Shown: positions 43,401 through 51,612 of the stretch, piece after piece | Layout: every line of letters begins with the position of its first letter | Numbering within the stretch: the stretch's first letter is position 1 | Source: Prostheceraeus crozeri | Lineage: Eukaryota > Platyhelminthes > Polycladida > Euryleptidae | DNA length: 64,000 bases | Direction of reading: 5' to 3' | NCBI GenBank assembly: GCA_907163375.1 | Contig: CAJQUW010005236.1 | Location: forward strand, 186,001-250,000 | The notes under the pieces: generated by a model | Told to the model about the DNA's origin: nothing | What the model saw: only the letters and a program-made list of their open reading frames with translations | The model's database searches: none | Program-made: the position numbers and the translations under genes

Positions 43401-45972
43401 AGTGATTGTGACTTTCGTCACGGATTGAACTGCTTCAGAAATCTACACTCACAGTTCTTTATTATTCGTTGGCCTGTTCTCATGCACTATTTTCTTGATA
43501 TGACCCCACAAAAAATAATCAAGAGGCGTCAGATCTGGGATCGTAGTTGGCCAGTTGATGAAGTGGCCACTGGTTGTTTCGGCCAATCCATCGATTAGGA
43601 AAGTGGATGTTGAGAGATTCTCTTTCAGACCTCAATGAGGCGGTGCGCCATCGTGTTGGAAAAAGTCATCGAAAATCGTCGTAATCTCTTCAGTTTAGTT
43701 TTATAAAATAATCCTGAACATCTCAAGATAAGAGTCTTTGGTCACTGTTCATTCAAAGAAGTAAGGTCCGATGATCCGTTCGCAAAACATGGCCGCCTAG
43801 ACCACCAGTCCATTCGACTCCAGAGGAATCTTGTCACATAAATGTGGATTTCCATGGTCCCAAATCACACAGTTGTGACAGTTAATTTTGCCATTTAAAT
43901 GAAGGATGGCATCGTCAGAAAAGCAGAGTTTATGGATAAAACTGGAATCATCACATAGCCGGTTAATTCCTTCGCAAAACTGAAGACTTGGTTCATACTC
44001 CTAGTCATATTTCATGCGCACGTGAAATATGAAATGACTTAATGCCAATAAATGTTTGCTTCTAAGTACGTCGAACAGTCTCACGTGGCATATCAAGCTT
44101 ATAGGCTGCATCCCGTACCGAAGAGCTTGGATTATTCTCAAATTCTTCCTTGATGCGCAAAGCATCACCCTCATCCAGGGAATGGGCAACCACTTCGCTC
44201 AGCATCTTGGAGAGTACCCGTCATAGTAAATCTTTTAAACACAAGACGGAATGTGCTTTTAAGGTGGCTTTGATGAAAAATTTCTTTCACACTGTTGTCG
44301 AGCAGTAGTTATGGATTCACATATAGCCATAACTCATAAGCAACACAACGTTGATTCGATCTTCTACCGAAAATATTTAACCTGATTTAGCTGGACCTTT
44401 AATCTGATTTTTTCACAATTGTGAACTGATACTAAAATTCAGGTTCTTCCTCTACAGCATAAACGAAAAATTAAGTTAATAGTGATAATACTTGCTGAGA
44501 AATCTTGATTTGAAACCCGATTAAGACTTTTGAGTCACCCTGTACATCTATATATGGGCCCTATAGAGACAAAAAGCCCTAGTATATGACTGCACAATAC
44601 ACATGTATACATCTATTACAAAAAGCATAAAATAATTCAGGACACAAAGATGTCAAGAGCTGCTTAGCAGAATTTCACAAATTTTCATTGTCTGAACCCA
44701 GACCCGTTGTTAGTAGCGGCTATATTACATAAACATATCTACATGTTTATGACTTTCTTTCTTGTAACATACTTTTTTGTAGAACTAAGTCAGAGTTGGT
44801 GCAACAACGGAAAAAAATTTAGCACATGTAACAAGAATCAGTGGATATCAAGTAGGAGTAAATAGCAGTAAATACCACCATCTGCGCAACTGAGCTGAAA
44901 TTCACGTGCACCCTCGTATTTTCCCAAAATTCACGTACATACGTGAATTTCACGTACAGTGGACACCCTGTGTTAATTATATTTGGCCAGTAATAAAATT
45001 AAATTGTGTACAAATGAAAGTGGACGGGCCCAAAAATGGCAATTACAAACGCGCTATTGTTCCTGGCCATCAACTGGATCACTACCGTTGAAGCTAAACA
45101 AGAAAAATATTCACATGTTAATAAATGGGCTGACTTCTTTAAGGTCCCTTCCTAGTGGTCGATTGGTGGCCATTCTGTCGAACTAAGTAATTTCCAGAAA
45201 TTCGTTTTCAGCAATCAACTTTTCAATTTGCTCGTAATTACATCTTAGATTTACTTTATGACATCCGGCAAATTCCGACTTCCATTCAATATTCTTAAAC
45301 ATATTATTATTATTTTCATCATTTTGTCAAGCGTGTTTTTTTGGATCGCATGTCACTGCTTGGTAAGTATCTGATAATCACATAGTTTAAATGATTTAAC
45401 CTTCAAATGTTATACTCACTGGGTCCTACTTAAATATGAACATAAAAACAAGAATCTCAAGTTGGTCAGAAATTGTTGCCTTGATAGGAACCATTTCAGG
45501 ACAACATGATCGCTTGAACACATGTTCCTTTCACAGCTCGGCAAGCCAGGAGGGCCTAACTCCCTGCACTTCTGAATTGAATGTGCCTAGCAACATTTTA
45601 TTTCGTTCTGCATACCGGTTAATTAATTTCAAATCTGATGACTAAATAACTGATAGCCGTAGCATAATCGCAGACATCTTCCGCAAAAATTGTTGTCTTC
45701 AATTAAACTGTAAGAAAATTTTTGTGTGAAAATTACCGTGCGTAAATTTTTAAGACTTTCAGGACAAAACTTTTCTACACAAATCAGGGCAGTTTCAGAA
45801 ATTTCAGGACGAGTGGGAAACCTGTGACATTAAAGCGGGTGTGGCATGGGATTCAATGATTTTGAGGAGAACGTACCACGGTCTACGGAAGATCTTTGTT
45901 AACTGAAAGCAGTATTACATTATTCTACTTACTGTCCATGCAATCTTCCATCTTCAGACCAATGTTCATTAA
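16423..45972 (-). CDS. HNRNPK: Heterogeneous nuclear ribonucleoprotein K, 11 coding exons
   Basis: A KH-domain protein that binds C-rich RNA and single-stranded DNA and acts in splicing, transcription and translation control, mainly in the nucleus. The exons are 45932-45972, 39248-39498, 39131-39187, 26018-26061, 21615-21687, 21351-21548, 19892-20105, 19726-19828, 19496-19667, 17657-17826 and 16423-16450. All borders are AG/GT and all phases agree. From the ATG at 45966-45968 they give 448 residues plus TGA (16423-16425), against about 464 in vertebrates. KH1 spans residues ~87-150, KH2 ~185-252 and KH3 ~374-440, each with a GRGG loop. [11 protein letters not shown] after KH2 and [10 protein letters not shown] before KH3 are hnRNP K hallmarks that exclude PCBP. 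The 255-373 linker is Gly/Asn/Ser-rich and lacks an RGG cluster. Upstream noncoding exons and the promoter were not found. Confidence 0.95.
16936..17139 (+). repeat. Direct repeat, copy 1 (intron 10)
   Basis: About 200 bp beginning TGGTCGGCCAAGTT and containing ATGAATCGACAAATTAAAAGA, shared with 18457-18658 in the same orientation at roughly 90% by eye. The two copies bracket HNRNPK exon 10. Confidence 0.85.
17657..17826 (-). CDS. HNRNPK: HNRNPK exon 10 (KH3)
   Basis: Encodes [28 protein letters not shown] and [21 protein letters not shown], nearly the whole KH3. Ends in phase 2 before GTGAGT. Confidence 0.98.
18457..18658 (+). repeat. Direct repeat, copy 2 (intron 9)
   Basis: Second copy of the 200-bp repeat. 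It runs straight into the SINE head at 18652, so the two may form one composite repeat. Confidence 0.85.
18652..18839 (+). repeat. tRNA-derived SINE, copy 2
   Basis: The head carries an RNA polymerase III A box, TGGCACAATGG (18660-18670), and a B box resembling GGTCGATCCCC (18705-18715), 35 bp apart as in tRNA genes. The body and tail (GCTCCAT..GTCTGACT..GTCCAAGC..TAGTGACGT) match copy 3. No cloverleaf with an anticodon could be supported, so it is not a tRNA gene. Confidence 0.85.
19023..19192 (-). repeat. tRNA-derived SINE, copy 3
   Basis: Reverse orientation copy with A box TGGCACAGTGG and the same body. It lies in the same HNRNPK intron as copy 2, about 180 bp away. Confidence 0.85.
19496..19667 (-). 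CDS. HNRNPK: HNRNPK exon 9 (linker and KH3 entry)
   Basis: Gly/Met-rich linker, a short proline run (GGGPPPLSP) and [12 protein letters not shown], the first strand of KH3. Acceptor ATTTGCAG, donor GTGAGA. Confidence 0.96.
19726..19828 (-). CDS. HNRNPK: HNRNPK exon 8 (linker)
   Basis: 103 bp of Gly/Ser/Asn-rich linker with a single RG at each end. The phase (1 in, 2 out) fits its neighbours. Donor GTAACT. Confidence 0.92.
19892..20105 (-). CDS. HNRNPK: HNRNPK exon 7 (KH2 second half)
   Basis: Encodes [19 protein letters not shown] and the last KH2 helix, then [19 protein letters not shown], the conserved hnRNP K post-KH2 motif. Ends in phase 1 before GTAATA. Confidence 0.97.
20106..21350. 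other. HNRNPK intron 6
   Basis: No gene. Contains a low-complexity pyrimidine-rich stretch near 20740-20830 with repeated CTCTAGCCAAC. Confidence 0.5.
21351..21548 (-). CDS. HNRNPK: HNRNPK exon 6 (KH2 first half)
   Basis: 66 codons: a Gly/Ser/Met-rich linker, then [20 protein letters not shown], the KH2 strand and GRGG loop. Vertebrate KH2 has a less canonical loop at this place. Donor GTAAGT. Confidence 0.97.
21615..21687 (-). CDS. HNRNPK: HNRNPK exon 5 (end of KH1)
   Basis: Encodes [24 protein letters not shown], the last KH1 helix. Acceptor GTTTTCAAG, donor GTGAGT. Confidence 0.95.
22230..23283. mobile_element. Foldback element with CAT-rich core
   Basis: The ends are ATGCCCGGTTAACGG and, read in reverse, ATGCCCGGTTACTGG. 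Each ~250-bp arm contains two copies of a unit with CGATTCAGCGTGGTCGAC. The centre (about 22575-22990) is rich in CATCAT. No coding potential. It lies in HNRNPK intron 4. Confidence 0.75.
23290..24516. other. HNRNPK intron 4, nothing recognised
   Basis: AT-rich intronic DNA with no gene or repeat that I can support. Confidence 0.5.
24520..25582. mobile_element. Harbinger-like foldback MITE
   Basis: The terminal repeats are GGATGCGTTTACACGCGCAAC and, in reverse, GGGTGCGTTTACACACGCAAC, continuing as arms of about 200 bp. TTA flanks both sides, which fits PIF/Harbinger 3-bp duplications. The right arm is split by a hAT-like element at 24907-25529. Confidence 0.8.
24907..25529. mobile_element. 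hAT-like MITE nested in foldback element
   Basis: The termini TAGGGCAATTTTTTAAGAC and, in reverse, TAGGGCATTTTTTATGAC are flanked by CTCATCAC and CTCATCAT, an 8-bp duplication with one change, as for hAT elements. Repeated AAATATGACC units fill both subterminal regions. Noncoding. Confidence 0.85.
26018..26061 (-). CDS. HNRNPK: HNRNPK exon 4, 44-nt microexon-like
   Basis: Encodes [14 protein letters not shown] plus two bases of an Arg codon, matching the conserved VPDSSGPER segment of KH1. It starts in phase 0 after RDD, and its CG joins the C of exon 5. The acceptor is C-rich (GCCCGCCTGTACAG) and the donor is GTAATG. It lies alone between 13.1-kb and 4.3-kb introns. Confidence 0.93.
26062..26345 (-). 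promoter_or_regulatory. C-rich intronic tract upstream of HNRNPK exon 4
   Basis: On the transcribed strand this stretch holds repeated CGCCCGCC / GCCCGCCC patches directly before the exon 4 acceptor, in otherwise AT-rich introns. hnRNP K and PCBP proteins bind C-rich RNA, so an autoregulatory site is possible. That is inference. Confidence 0.35.
26400..27374. other. HNRNPK intron 3, nothing recognised
   Basis: AT-rich intronic DNA; no supported feature. Confidence 0.5.
27375..29085 (+). pseudogene. RTE-like LINE remnant
   Basis: The 5'-truncated reading starts in the C-terminal part of the apurinic-type endonuclease (LIRYRPG, then [12 protein letters not shown] and [12 protein letters not shown]). 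It continues in a broken frame through the linker ([12 protein letters not shown]) to the reverse transcriptase fingers ([34 protein letters not shown]). Near 28695 it jumps directly to the C-terminal domain ([38 protein letters not shown]). The palm with the YADD box is therefore deleted. The 3' end has a GTGAGTGAGTGA tail. It lies in HNRNPK intron 3, antisense to the gene. Confidence 0.85.
29441..29557. repeat. Hairpin repeat
   Basis: Arms 29441-29482 and 29516-29557 (42 bp, ATTGTCGACGGTTCGGCAGT outward) are complementary with few mismatches, with a 33-nt loop. Confidence 0.8.
29558..31153. other. HNRNPK intron 3, nothing recognised
   Basis: Short open frames at 30013-31022 have no family features. 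No supported gene. Confidence 0.5.
31154..31166 (+). repeat. Target site duplication, left
   Basis: AGCGTCCAATTTG, identical to 35913-35925. Confidence 0.9.
31401..31916 (+). CDS. LINE ORF1: 2A-like motif and zinc finger
   Basis: The frame is open from 31164, but its only ATG is at 31401, which starts [10 protein letters not shown]. Just upstream in frame is [18 protein letters not shown] resembles 2A-like ribosome-skipping motifs known from trypanosome and animal LINEs (consensus D-x-E-x-NPGP); here the Asp position is Gly. Then follows a PHD/RING-like cluster, [27 protein letters not shown]. The rest is a Pro/Ser-rich linker with repeats of the QPRVVLSRP type and a stop at 31914. The third repeat copy lies in another frame, so the stop may come from an indel and the element may once have had a single ORF. 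Confidence 0.7.
   Translation: MAGIHPNPGPSPRHPPRYPCGVCQRSVGYTGRSAQCSACKLWIHLRCSSLTSRAFNALPRRHQWVCPTCSPTHFRFPSPSPTVSTSDRSSSLSRAQSSAPLASSLQPRVVLSRPLSSQPLVLSRRWPASSLPSPRTPVPVSTPRLPLSRPCSLVSSSPVSTFPARSEPYPP
32055..35897 (+). pseudogene. LINE ORF2: endonuclease-RT-RNase H, two frameshifts
   Basis: Starts at ATG 32055 (MSSLAQPTF). The endonuclease has [32 protein letters not shown] and LGSDHLPIS. The frame shifts near 32400-32425 and again near 34390, just after RT. RT has [48 protein letters not shown] and YADD at 34168-34179. RNase H follows with [23 protein letters not shown] and [16 protein letters not shown]. The end has [17 protein letters not shown]. All catalytic residues are present, so the two shifts are the only visible damage, and sequencing error is possible. 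Confidence 0.9.
35913..35925 (+). repeat. Target site duplication, right
   Basis: AGCGTCCAATTTG, 13/13 identical to the left copy, immediately after the CCAG-repeat tail. Confidence 0.9.
36061..36277. repeat. Hairpin repeat
   Basis: Arms of about 88 bp (36061-36150 and 36190-36277) are complementary with scattered mismatches, CAAGGTGTTCAAGGCAGAAC facing GTTCTGCCTTGAACAACTTG. Confidence 0.8.
36278..39130. other. HNRNPK intron 3 (5' part), nothing recognised
   Basis: No supported gene. The overlapping short frames at 38364-38640 look mildly protein-like but match nothing I know. Confidence 0.45.
39131..39187 (-). CDS. HNRNPK: HNRNPK exon 3 (KH1 GXXG)
   Basis: 57 bp encoding [19 protein letters not shown], the KH1 helix-GRGG-helix core. 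Acceptor TTTTCCTAG, donor GTGAGT. Confidence 0.97.
39248..39498 (-). CDS. HNRNPK: HNRNPK exon 2
   Basis: Residues 13-96. A Gly/Pro/Val-rich N-terminal region leads to a basic stretch ([10 protein letters not shown], a possible nuclear-localisation signal) and [10 protein letters not shown], the first strand of KH1. Acceptor TTTTCAG, donor GTAAAT. Confidence 0.95.
39499..41234. other. HNRNPK intron 1 (3' part), nothing recognised
   Basis: No gene or repeat that I can support. Confidence 0.45.
41346..42335 (+). pseudogene. Jockey/CR1-like LINE fragment, 3' half
   Basis: The 5'-truncated RT starts at [11 protein letters not shown]. After a frame change it has [12 protein letters not shown] (YADD at 41489-41500), then after another change the thumb and C-terminal region ([44 protein letters not shown]). 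The stop is at 42187-42189. A 3' UTR of about 125 bp ends in a TTATTATTATTATTA tail. It is antisense to HNRNPK. Confidence 0.85.
42591..42682. repeat. 46-bp tandem duplication
   Basis: Two adjacent identical-looking copies of a unit containing AGAATATTAGTGTGCATATT. Confidence 0.9.
42772..42924 (-). pseudogene. Coiled-coil coding remnant
   Basis: The minus strand reads [16 protein letters not shown] then a Lys/Glu/Gln-rich helix ([18 protein letters not shown]) and a stop, with no start. Charged coils like this follow the dimerisation domain in some hAT-like transposases (compare 62467-62986), so it may be the last remnant of the enclosing element's gene. This is weak. Confidence 0.35.
43201..44542 (-). 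mobile_element. mariner-like element remnant, nested
   Basis: Inverted repeats of about 105 bp begin CAGGGTGACTCAAAAGTC at 43201 and mirror at 44542. TA flanks both ends (43199-43200 and 44543-44544). It lies inside the 41241-44970 element. Confidence 0.88.
43380..44200 (-). pseudogene. mariner-like transposase remnant
   Basis: Minus-strand fragments in different frames: a helix-turn-helix-like piece ([19 protein letters not shown]) near 44110, [10 protein letters not shown] near 43640, and [16 protein letters not shown] near 43500. There are many stops between them. Confidence 0.8.
45932..45972 (-). CDS. HNRNPK: HNRNPK exon 1 (first coding)
   Basis: It is preceded by TTTATTTCAG, so a noncoding exon lies upstream. 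The ATG at 45966-45968 opens [12 protein letters not shown]; the exon ends in phase 1 before GTAAGT and joins exon 2 to give Ser-Gly-Ile-Asp. The start is chosen because only this frame fits exon 2. It is the least certain exon because it has no conserved domain. Confidence 0.75.
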
Positions 45973-47974
45973 CCTGAAATAAAATAAATTGCTTGAGATT
46001 ACAAAAGCATTGCTTGAGGCACAAATGCACAATGTAGGCTACACTGCAGTTTTACATGAAAAATCAATAATTTAAGGATAATTTCATTTTTGAAGAACAT
46101 GATAATTAACAGGAACCTATGCAAAATATCAGATGATTCACTAATCATCGTCTCATAGCCCCAAGCATACAGCCATCACTCAGATGAAGCTCTGATTTCA
46201 CAACACGAGCGCATTCAAAGATCGTTTATCAATTCTCCATCTTACCTTTCGACATCTCATCCACATTCCGAGACTAGTATTGTAGTCAGTGATGATTTCA
46301 GCGGATATTGCTAAAAACAGAAAACTAAACTGCAACAGAAAGCGGAATACGTTGCGGCTTTTGTCTCACCGCACCAGCCTCAGAGCTGTATGACGGAGTG
46401 ATATTTAGAAGTTTCAGATAGTTCTCACAGTAAGATGCTACTTTTTTTACCAACGAGGCGACAGGAGCCTTTCAAATTGTTGCAGTCTGGAGATTGGCAA
46501 TAATCCTTGGCTAGTAGACATTGTCAGGATTTGGGAAGAGCTAAGTAAATTGATAAAATTTGTATTGTAATTGCTAATCAAAGCAATATATTTCTGCTAC
46601 TATCCGCAGCTATCATCAGGCAGTCAGTGAGTGATTTGCGACATGGAAATTTAAAATTCACATGAAGAGATATGGCAAGAATAGAAGAGCTAGGAAGGAG
46701 CTATGCGGCAGGTAGTACAGGGCTACATACAGTAGCACCAATAATAGCATTCACAATAAATGACCTGACTGGAAAGAAAGGGAGAAAATAGAATGTGAAT
46801 TAAAAATCTGATGGCTGTAAAGTAATGACGATAACGAAAGAGGAAATCTCTGTAACTGTCAAGTTCGTCTCTTGCATTGATCTTAAAAAGTAGCTTGTTG
46901 ATAAGGTACACTTCTCATGAGCGAAGGTTAATGGAATCTTTGTCAAATGATAAAACTGTGGCTGTCACCTTTATCTCTTTATCTCGGAGCTGTTACACGT
47001 TTGCATGTGTTTGAAGACGGATGAGTTGATGTTGGTAGGTGTGTGCACCGCATGTGTAGATATCAAACGGTGCTGCCAATATAAAATTGTTTGCATCTGT
47101 CAGATGTGATTTGATACACCACACACTTTTGGAAACATATTTCGTTGTCTCTAATGGGACAATTTTGGAGCGTGCAATCTTGGCTTGGTAGCTGTATGTA
47201 TACTTCAATTCCCATTTCTGATGCCATTCAAGTCATAATTTATAAATTAGATGACTGTAAGATAAAGAGTATGGACTTACAATAGTAAAAACTCAGAAAC
47301 TCCTTGCCATACAAGCAAAGTTGAAATCAACCCAGAAGCTTTTGGAAATACGTACGTGGATTACCCTAGCAGTGACATGTGCTACACAGTTGAAGTCACG
47401 GGGTCAAGTCAAATTGGTTCTCGTGCGAAATAGTTTTGATAAAACTGTCCCCAGGCAAGGTCTCGAAATGAAATGCAAATAACAGAAACGTCTTCAGCAA
47501 CATCTGAAACCCAAACTTCTGTTGAAGTTTAAATGAAAAGCTAATAGACTCTGAGTTTGAAACCAGATCTAAGTAGGCCTACTTCCACTGGCAGTCAGAG
47601 GCCATTGGTTTTCCGACTAAAATTTTAAGAGAAACAAAGTTTTTGATGCTGCTGAGACCGTTTCTGTTATTCAAATTTTTTCAGACTTGCCCTGGGAGAG
47701 GTTTATTGAAACCGAATTTTAGGACCACTTCGTGAAAATAGCGTCTTGACCAGGAGCCAAAGTCACACTTTGCCTTTAGACTGCAATCTAATTTATCATG
47801 CGATCATGATACTCAAACTGAGTAGGCCATTCTGCAACCGTCCGCGGAAAAACGTAAGCTGCCCGAATCATGATTAAAAACGTATGTGTCTTCTTGTATG
47901 CATTCGTGACTTCTGAAACTGTATCCGCGCTGCTGCACTATCAACCGCATATCAGGTCATTTCTCCTATTTATC
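45973..47974. other. Upstream of HNRNPK coding start, no gene seen
   Basis: Should hold the 5' noncoding exon or promoter if these are close. ATGTCGAAAG followed by GTAAGA on the minus strand near 46250 is a possible upstream exon end, but nothing confirms it. Confidence 0.35.
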
Positions 47975-49140
47975 TACAGGGTGTCCACAAAGTCGGGAAC
48001 CATAGGGATTTAGTAGAAAATATGAGTATAATATGGAAAAATCAGCATAGTTCGTGATAAGGGACATATATTAAATGAACAATGAAGTGAAAACAACTTT
48101 TATATTTAGCACAGCCAACTTGTAGGCCTATGTACATGCATGTGTTTTTAGTAAATGTTCAAAGTGCTCACCATGAACATCATGACATTTCTGAAATCGG
48201 ACTGAAATTTCATGTTGCACATTTCGCAGCATCACCTCATTTTGTCGAATCTCATAGTATTCCTCCAGGATTCTCTCTTGCAAGTGAGATAAATCTCTGA
48301 TTCGGTCTTGATATACCCTGTTCTTAATATGACCCCAAAGAAAGAAATCGAGAGGAGTGAGGTCAGGACTCCTCGGAGCCCATTCGACTGTTCCTCGCCG
48401 ACCGATCCAGCTATCAAATGTCTCATCGAGCCAATTTCTAACTTTGACAGAGTAATGCGGGGTGCACCATCTTGTTGAAACCAGGTGGGCTTGAATCCAA
48501 TATCATTAAGCACAGGCAGCAACTGCTCCTGCAGCATTTTCAAGTATGTGTCGCCGTTCACAGTTTCATGGAAAAATAAAGGTCCAATCAAACGAGATCC
48601 CCATAACCCACACCACACAGTCACCTTCGGCGAACCTTGAACATTATCATCTCGCATCCAGTGAGGATTGATTTGGCTCCAGTATCGCATGTTCTGCTTA
48701 TTGACCTCGCTTGACACATGGAAACAGGCTTCGTCGCTGAACATAACATCTTCCAAAAACTTTGCGTTGTCATTTATTTGATCGAGAAACCATTCACACA
48801 TTTCTGATCGTCGATCATAATCGCAGCCCTGTGATTGACCCCTTTTAAAATTTTAGGAATTTAACAGACAATTTTTAGGAATTTCAGTGAAAAATTAGAA
48901 TACTCTGCAATTGATATAACATTGACTTAATATCCCACATCTCATAAGACATAGTGCTTTCATGGCAGACGAACAGATTTCACGAGAGACAAAGCCTATT
49001 CAACTCAGACATAATGCTGTTTTGAAAATATATTTTGTTTTTATTACATGTAGTGACGTTGAGATTTCAACAGTAATAAAAAATACAACAGTCATACTGA
49101 TTTATGAGTTGGTCAAATGTTGATTTGTTGAATTGAAATA

Positions 49141-49408
49141 ATGAAAAGCCTCGTAATCGAGTTTCTGAACAGGACATGCGTCGTATAAGTATGCCTACGT
49201 TAATGATGATGATTACCTTCAAACGCCCACCTTCCTTAATGTTGGAAAGACTGCAGCATATAGGAATCGTCCAATGATTCCAGTAAACTAGACTTGGATG
49301 GGGGAGCAGATAACGCTTGACAAAGAGATGATTTTAAAAATGCCTCGTAAACGAGTTTCTGAACAGGATATGTAGTGTACAGTTATGTCTACGTTAACGG
49401 TGATGATT
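49141..49408 (+). repeat. Direct repeat pair
   Basis: About 70 bp starting near CCTCGTAATCGAGTTTCTGA at 49141-49217 recur at 49341-49408 as CCTCGTAAACGAGTTTCTGA. Confidence 0.75.
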
Positions 49409-49662
49409 ACTGAGGTATGATATCATCAAATAGAAGGACAATTTCTCCAGCAAAAACATGCACATCTAGCGCAGATCGCCTAACAAATTTTAACGAAATT
49501 ATCCCTCAAAACTGTTTAAACTCTGAAATTAAGACATTACATGTCGTAATGATTGCACACTGTATACATATTTGGATTACGAAGTCGTTTTGTTGATCGA
49601 CACTGATCTAAAGTTAAAATAATATTCGGATATACGTCATACACAAGGCCTCGTGTTTTTAT

Positions 49663-49866
49663 AAATTATAAGAGGTGCTGGATGAAAGAGAGAATAATAT
49701 AGCAAGTACCGGTAATTCACCTCCCCGACGGCAATTCGATAGTGATCTATGGATTTTTCATATCATGGAGAGTCCTGGGTTCAAACATAGATCACTGTCG
49801 AATGCCGCCGGGGAGGTGAATTACTTGCTATAATATTCTCTCTAACATCTAGCACCTCTTATAATT
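49663..49866. repeat. Hairpin repeat
   Basis: Arms of about 80-90 bp, ATTATAAGAGGTGCTGGATG on the left facing CATCTAGCACCTCTTATAAT on the right, with good complementarity. Probably a small foldback element within 48824-50504. Confidence 0.8.
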
Positions 49867-51170
49867 AATTGTATAATTATGACTGATATAATGTAACGAA
49901 GCTAATTATTCCTACAAATTGTTTCTTATGGCTTGCTTAAGTCATTATTGAATTCAGTATGCTAAAAAAACGCTATTTTATTGCTTGATTTGACTCTTCA
50001 AAACCTGTATAAATACATGAAAACAAGCATGAATTATATTATTTTTATTTTTTTTCACTAATGGCCTCCTCTTCACCCCTTATAGCCATTCCTTCTCCAC
50101 CAACAAAAGTGCAACAACGTATAAAAACAATGTAAAAACTATCTCTAACAAGTAATATACTGCGAATATGCTGTTCAGCTTTGCTATCAAAAAGCGAGAG
50201 AAACAAATCAATGATATCAGTGAACAGTAGCAATCGCTGATACGAACAGTCTCCGTAAAAATCAATGAACACTTTAGTGTGAAAACAAATTTATTCAAAC
50301 TTGGTGTGAATACCAAGTATTCTGAGGGCATGAACGCTAACCTCTCTGCAATCAGAATGGCTGTAATATCAATATGTAGGTAAGATGAAAAAACCCAACT
50401 TTTGTAATACGAAATTTTAGGAATTTTTCATTTTTCACCAAATTTTAGGAAAATTTTAGGAATTTTAGGAGAGTTTTGAAATTTTAGGAGTAATCACACC
50501 CCTGTAATCGTCATCATTCAAATTCTGTAGAAGTTGGATCTTGTATGGGTGGAATTTTTCTAGCTTGAGCATTTTATGAACCGTGCTTTTCGGAATACCG
50601 AGCTCACTGGCTGTTCTTCGCAATGATTTTCTAGGACTCGTCACGACCTTCGCCAGTATCACAGCTTTTGTGTCGTTGTCAATACGGGGTCTTCCAGGCC
50701 GCTCTCTGTTCAGCACGCTTCCCGTCTCCTTGAATTTTCGGACTATCTTTGCAACAGTTGAGTGTGCTATGTTTAAGTGAGGGTACTTAGTATTCATCTT
50801 GGCTGCAACTTCACGATGTGAAGCTCTCATGTGACCTGTCATCAAAACAATTTCCACTCGCACATCCTTTGTTAACGACATCGTAATAATGAACAATCGA
50901 GCTACTGCTCTAAAGCGAGTGATTGAAAACATAACGTGACGACTGCGTTGACAAATTAGGGAAAACTTCGCCTAATTGTTTTCAGTGCTATTGTCTGCAT
51001 TTTAGCGTCCCAGTGTGTGAGTGACTGATTAAGTCAGCTTCGAAGCTTAGTCCAAACCATTCAAACCGAGATGAGATTAAAAAAGTGCAAGTTAGACCGC
51101 AATGTTCCTTCATTCCCTATGGTTCCCGACTTTGTGGACACCCGGTATTTATATATTTGCTAATATCTTG

Positions 51171-51454
51171 CAGAGATGTGATTGACCAAGCGAAAAAAAA
51201 TCAGGAAACACATTTTTGAAGGGGCTCAGTGTTAACAGTCATTACTATATTAACAATAGAACCATTACTTTGGGACATTCAAATATTGCCTGGCTTTGTT
51301 CGATTATAAGAAAGAAATGAATTGACACAATAATGAAAACAAAAGCAACCCGCTAAGTAATGCATAGAGACCATATAGTCTACGTGTATGTTCAGGCGAT
51401 GATGAAAACCTAGCATTGAGTCAATCTAAAAGATCAGGAAAAATCACATCCCTG
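51171..51454. mobile_element. Short element of the CAGRGRTGTGATT family
   Basis: The ends are CAGAGATGTGATTGACC and, in reverse, CAGGGATGTGATTTTTCC, closely matching the element at 48824-50504. ATCTTG lies on both sides, one base off on the right. Noncoding, 284 bp. Confidence 0.7.
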
Positions 51455-51612
51455 AATCTTGGTGTTAGTTCTTAACTGTGTCTACAAGACCTTGTGAAAT
51501 CAATTTGAATGGCGAGGGAAAACTCGCATTCATATACTATTCCCAAGATATAGCATTTTCAAAACAATCGGAAGAAAAATACCATCACTATTGCCTACTT
51601 TTATCAGTAGCA

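Larger units (their letters stand above)
41241..44970. mobile_element. DNA element with CAGGGTGTCCAC ends and 6-bp duplication
   Basis: The termini are CAGGGTGTCCACC and, in reverse, CAGGGTGTCCACTG. TGTTAA lies exactly next to both (41235-41240 and 44971-44976). AAATTCACGTAC is repeated inside both ends. It contains a LINE fragment, a mariner remnant and a short coiled-coil reading, but no recognisable transposase of its own. The superfamily is unassigned. Confidence 0.75.
48824..50504. mobile_element. Noncoding DNA element with 6-bp duplication
   Basis: The termini are CAGCCCTGTGATTGACC and, in reverse, CAGGGGTGTGATTACTCC. TAATCG is repeated exactly at both edges (48818-48823 and 50505-50510), and its loss restores the mariner sequence. 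TTTTAGGAATTT repeats lie inside both ends. No coding region is supported. Confidence 0.82.
48128..50881 (-). pseudogene. mariner-like transposase, split
   Basis: The start is ATG 50879-50881 (MSLTKDVRVEIV). The N-terminal part has two helix-turn-helix motifs (SHREVAAKMNTK; LRRTASELGIPKSTVHKML) joined by GRPRID. It is cut at 50505. After the insertion the catalytic part resumes with EDVMFSDEACFH, WFQQDGAP, a frameshift, then RSPDLTPLDFFLWGHIKN, giving a DD34D spacing to SPDL. The end is near 48128. Apart from the insertion and one frameshift it is well preserved. Confidence 0.88.
47977..51145 (-). mobile_element. mariner-like element split by another element
   Basis: The ends are CAGGGTGTCCACAAAGTCGG and, in reverse, CCGGGTGTCCACAAAGTCGG, with TA on both sides (47975-47976 and 51146-51147). 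The minus-strand transposase is interrupted by an insertion at 48824-50504. Without it the element is about 1.5 kb, normal for the group. Confidence 0.9.

Noticed and set aside
46244..46262. Possible upstream HNRNPK exon end (ATGTCGAAAG then GTAAGA, minus strand)
   Set aside because: Joining it to exon 1 gives an immediate stop, so it cannot be coding; no evidence for a noncoding exon either.
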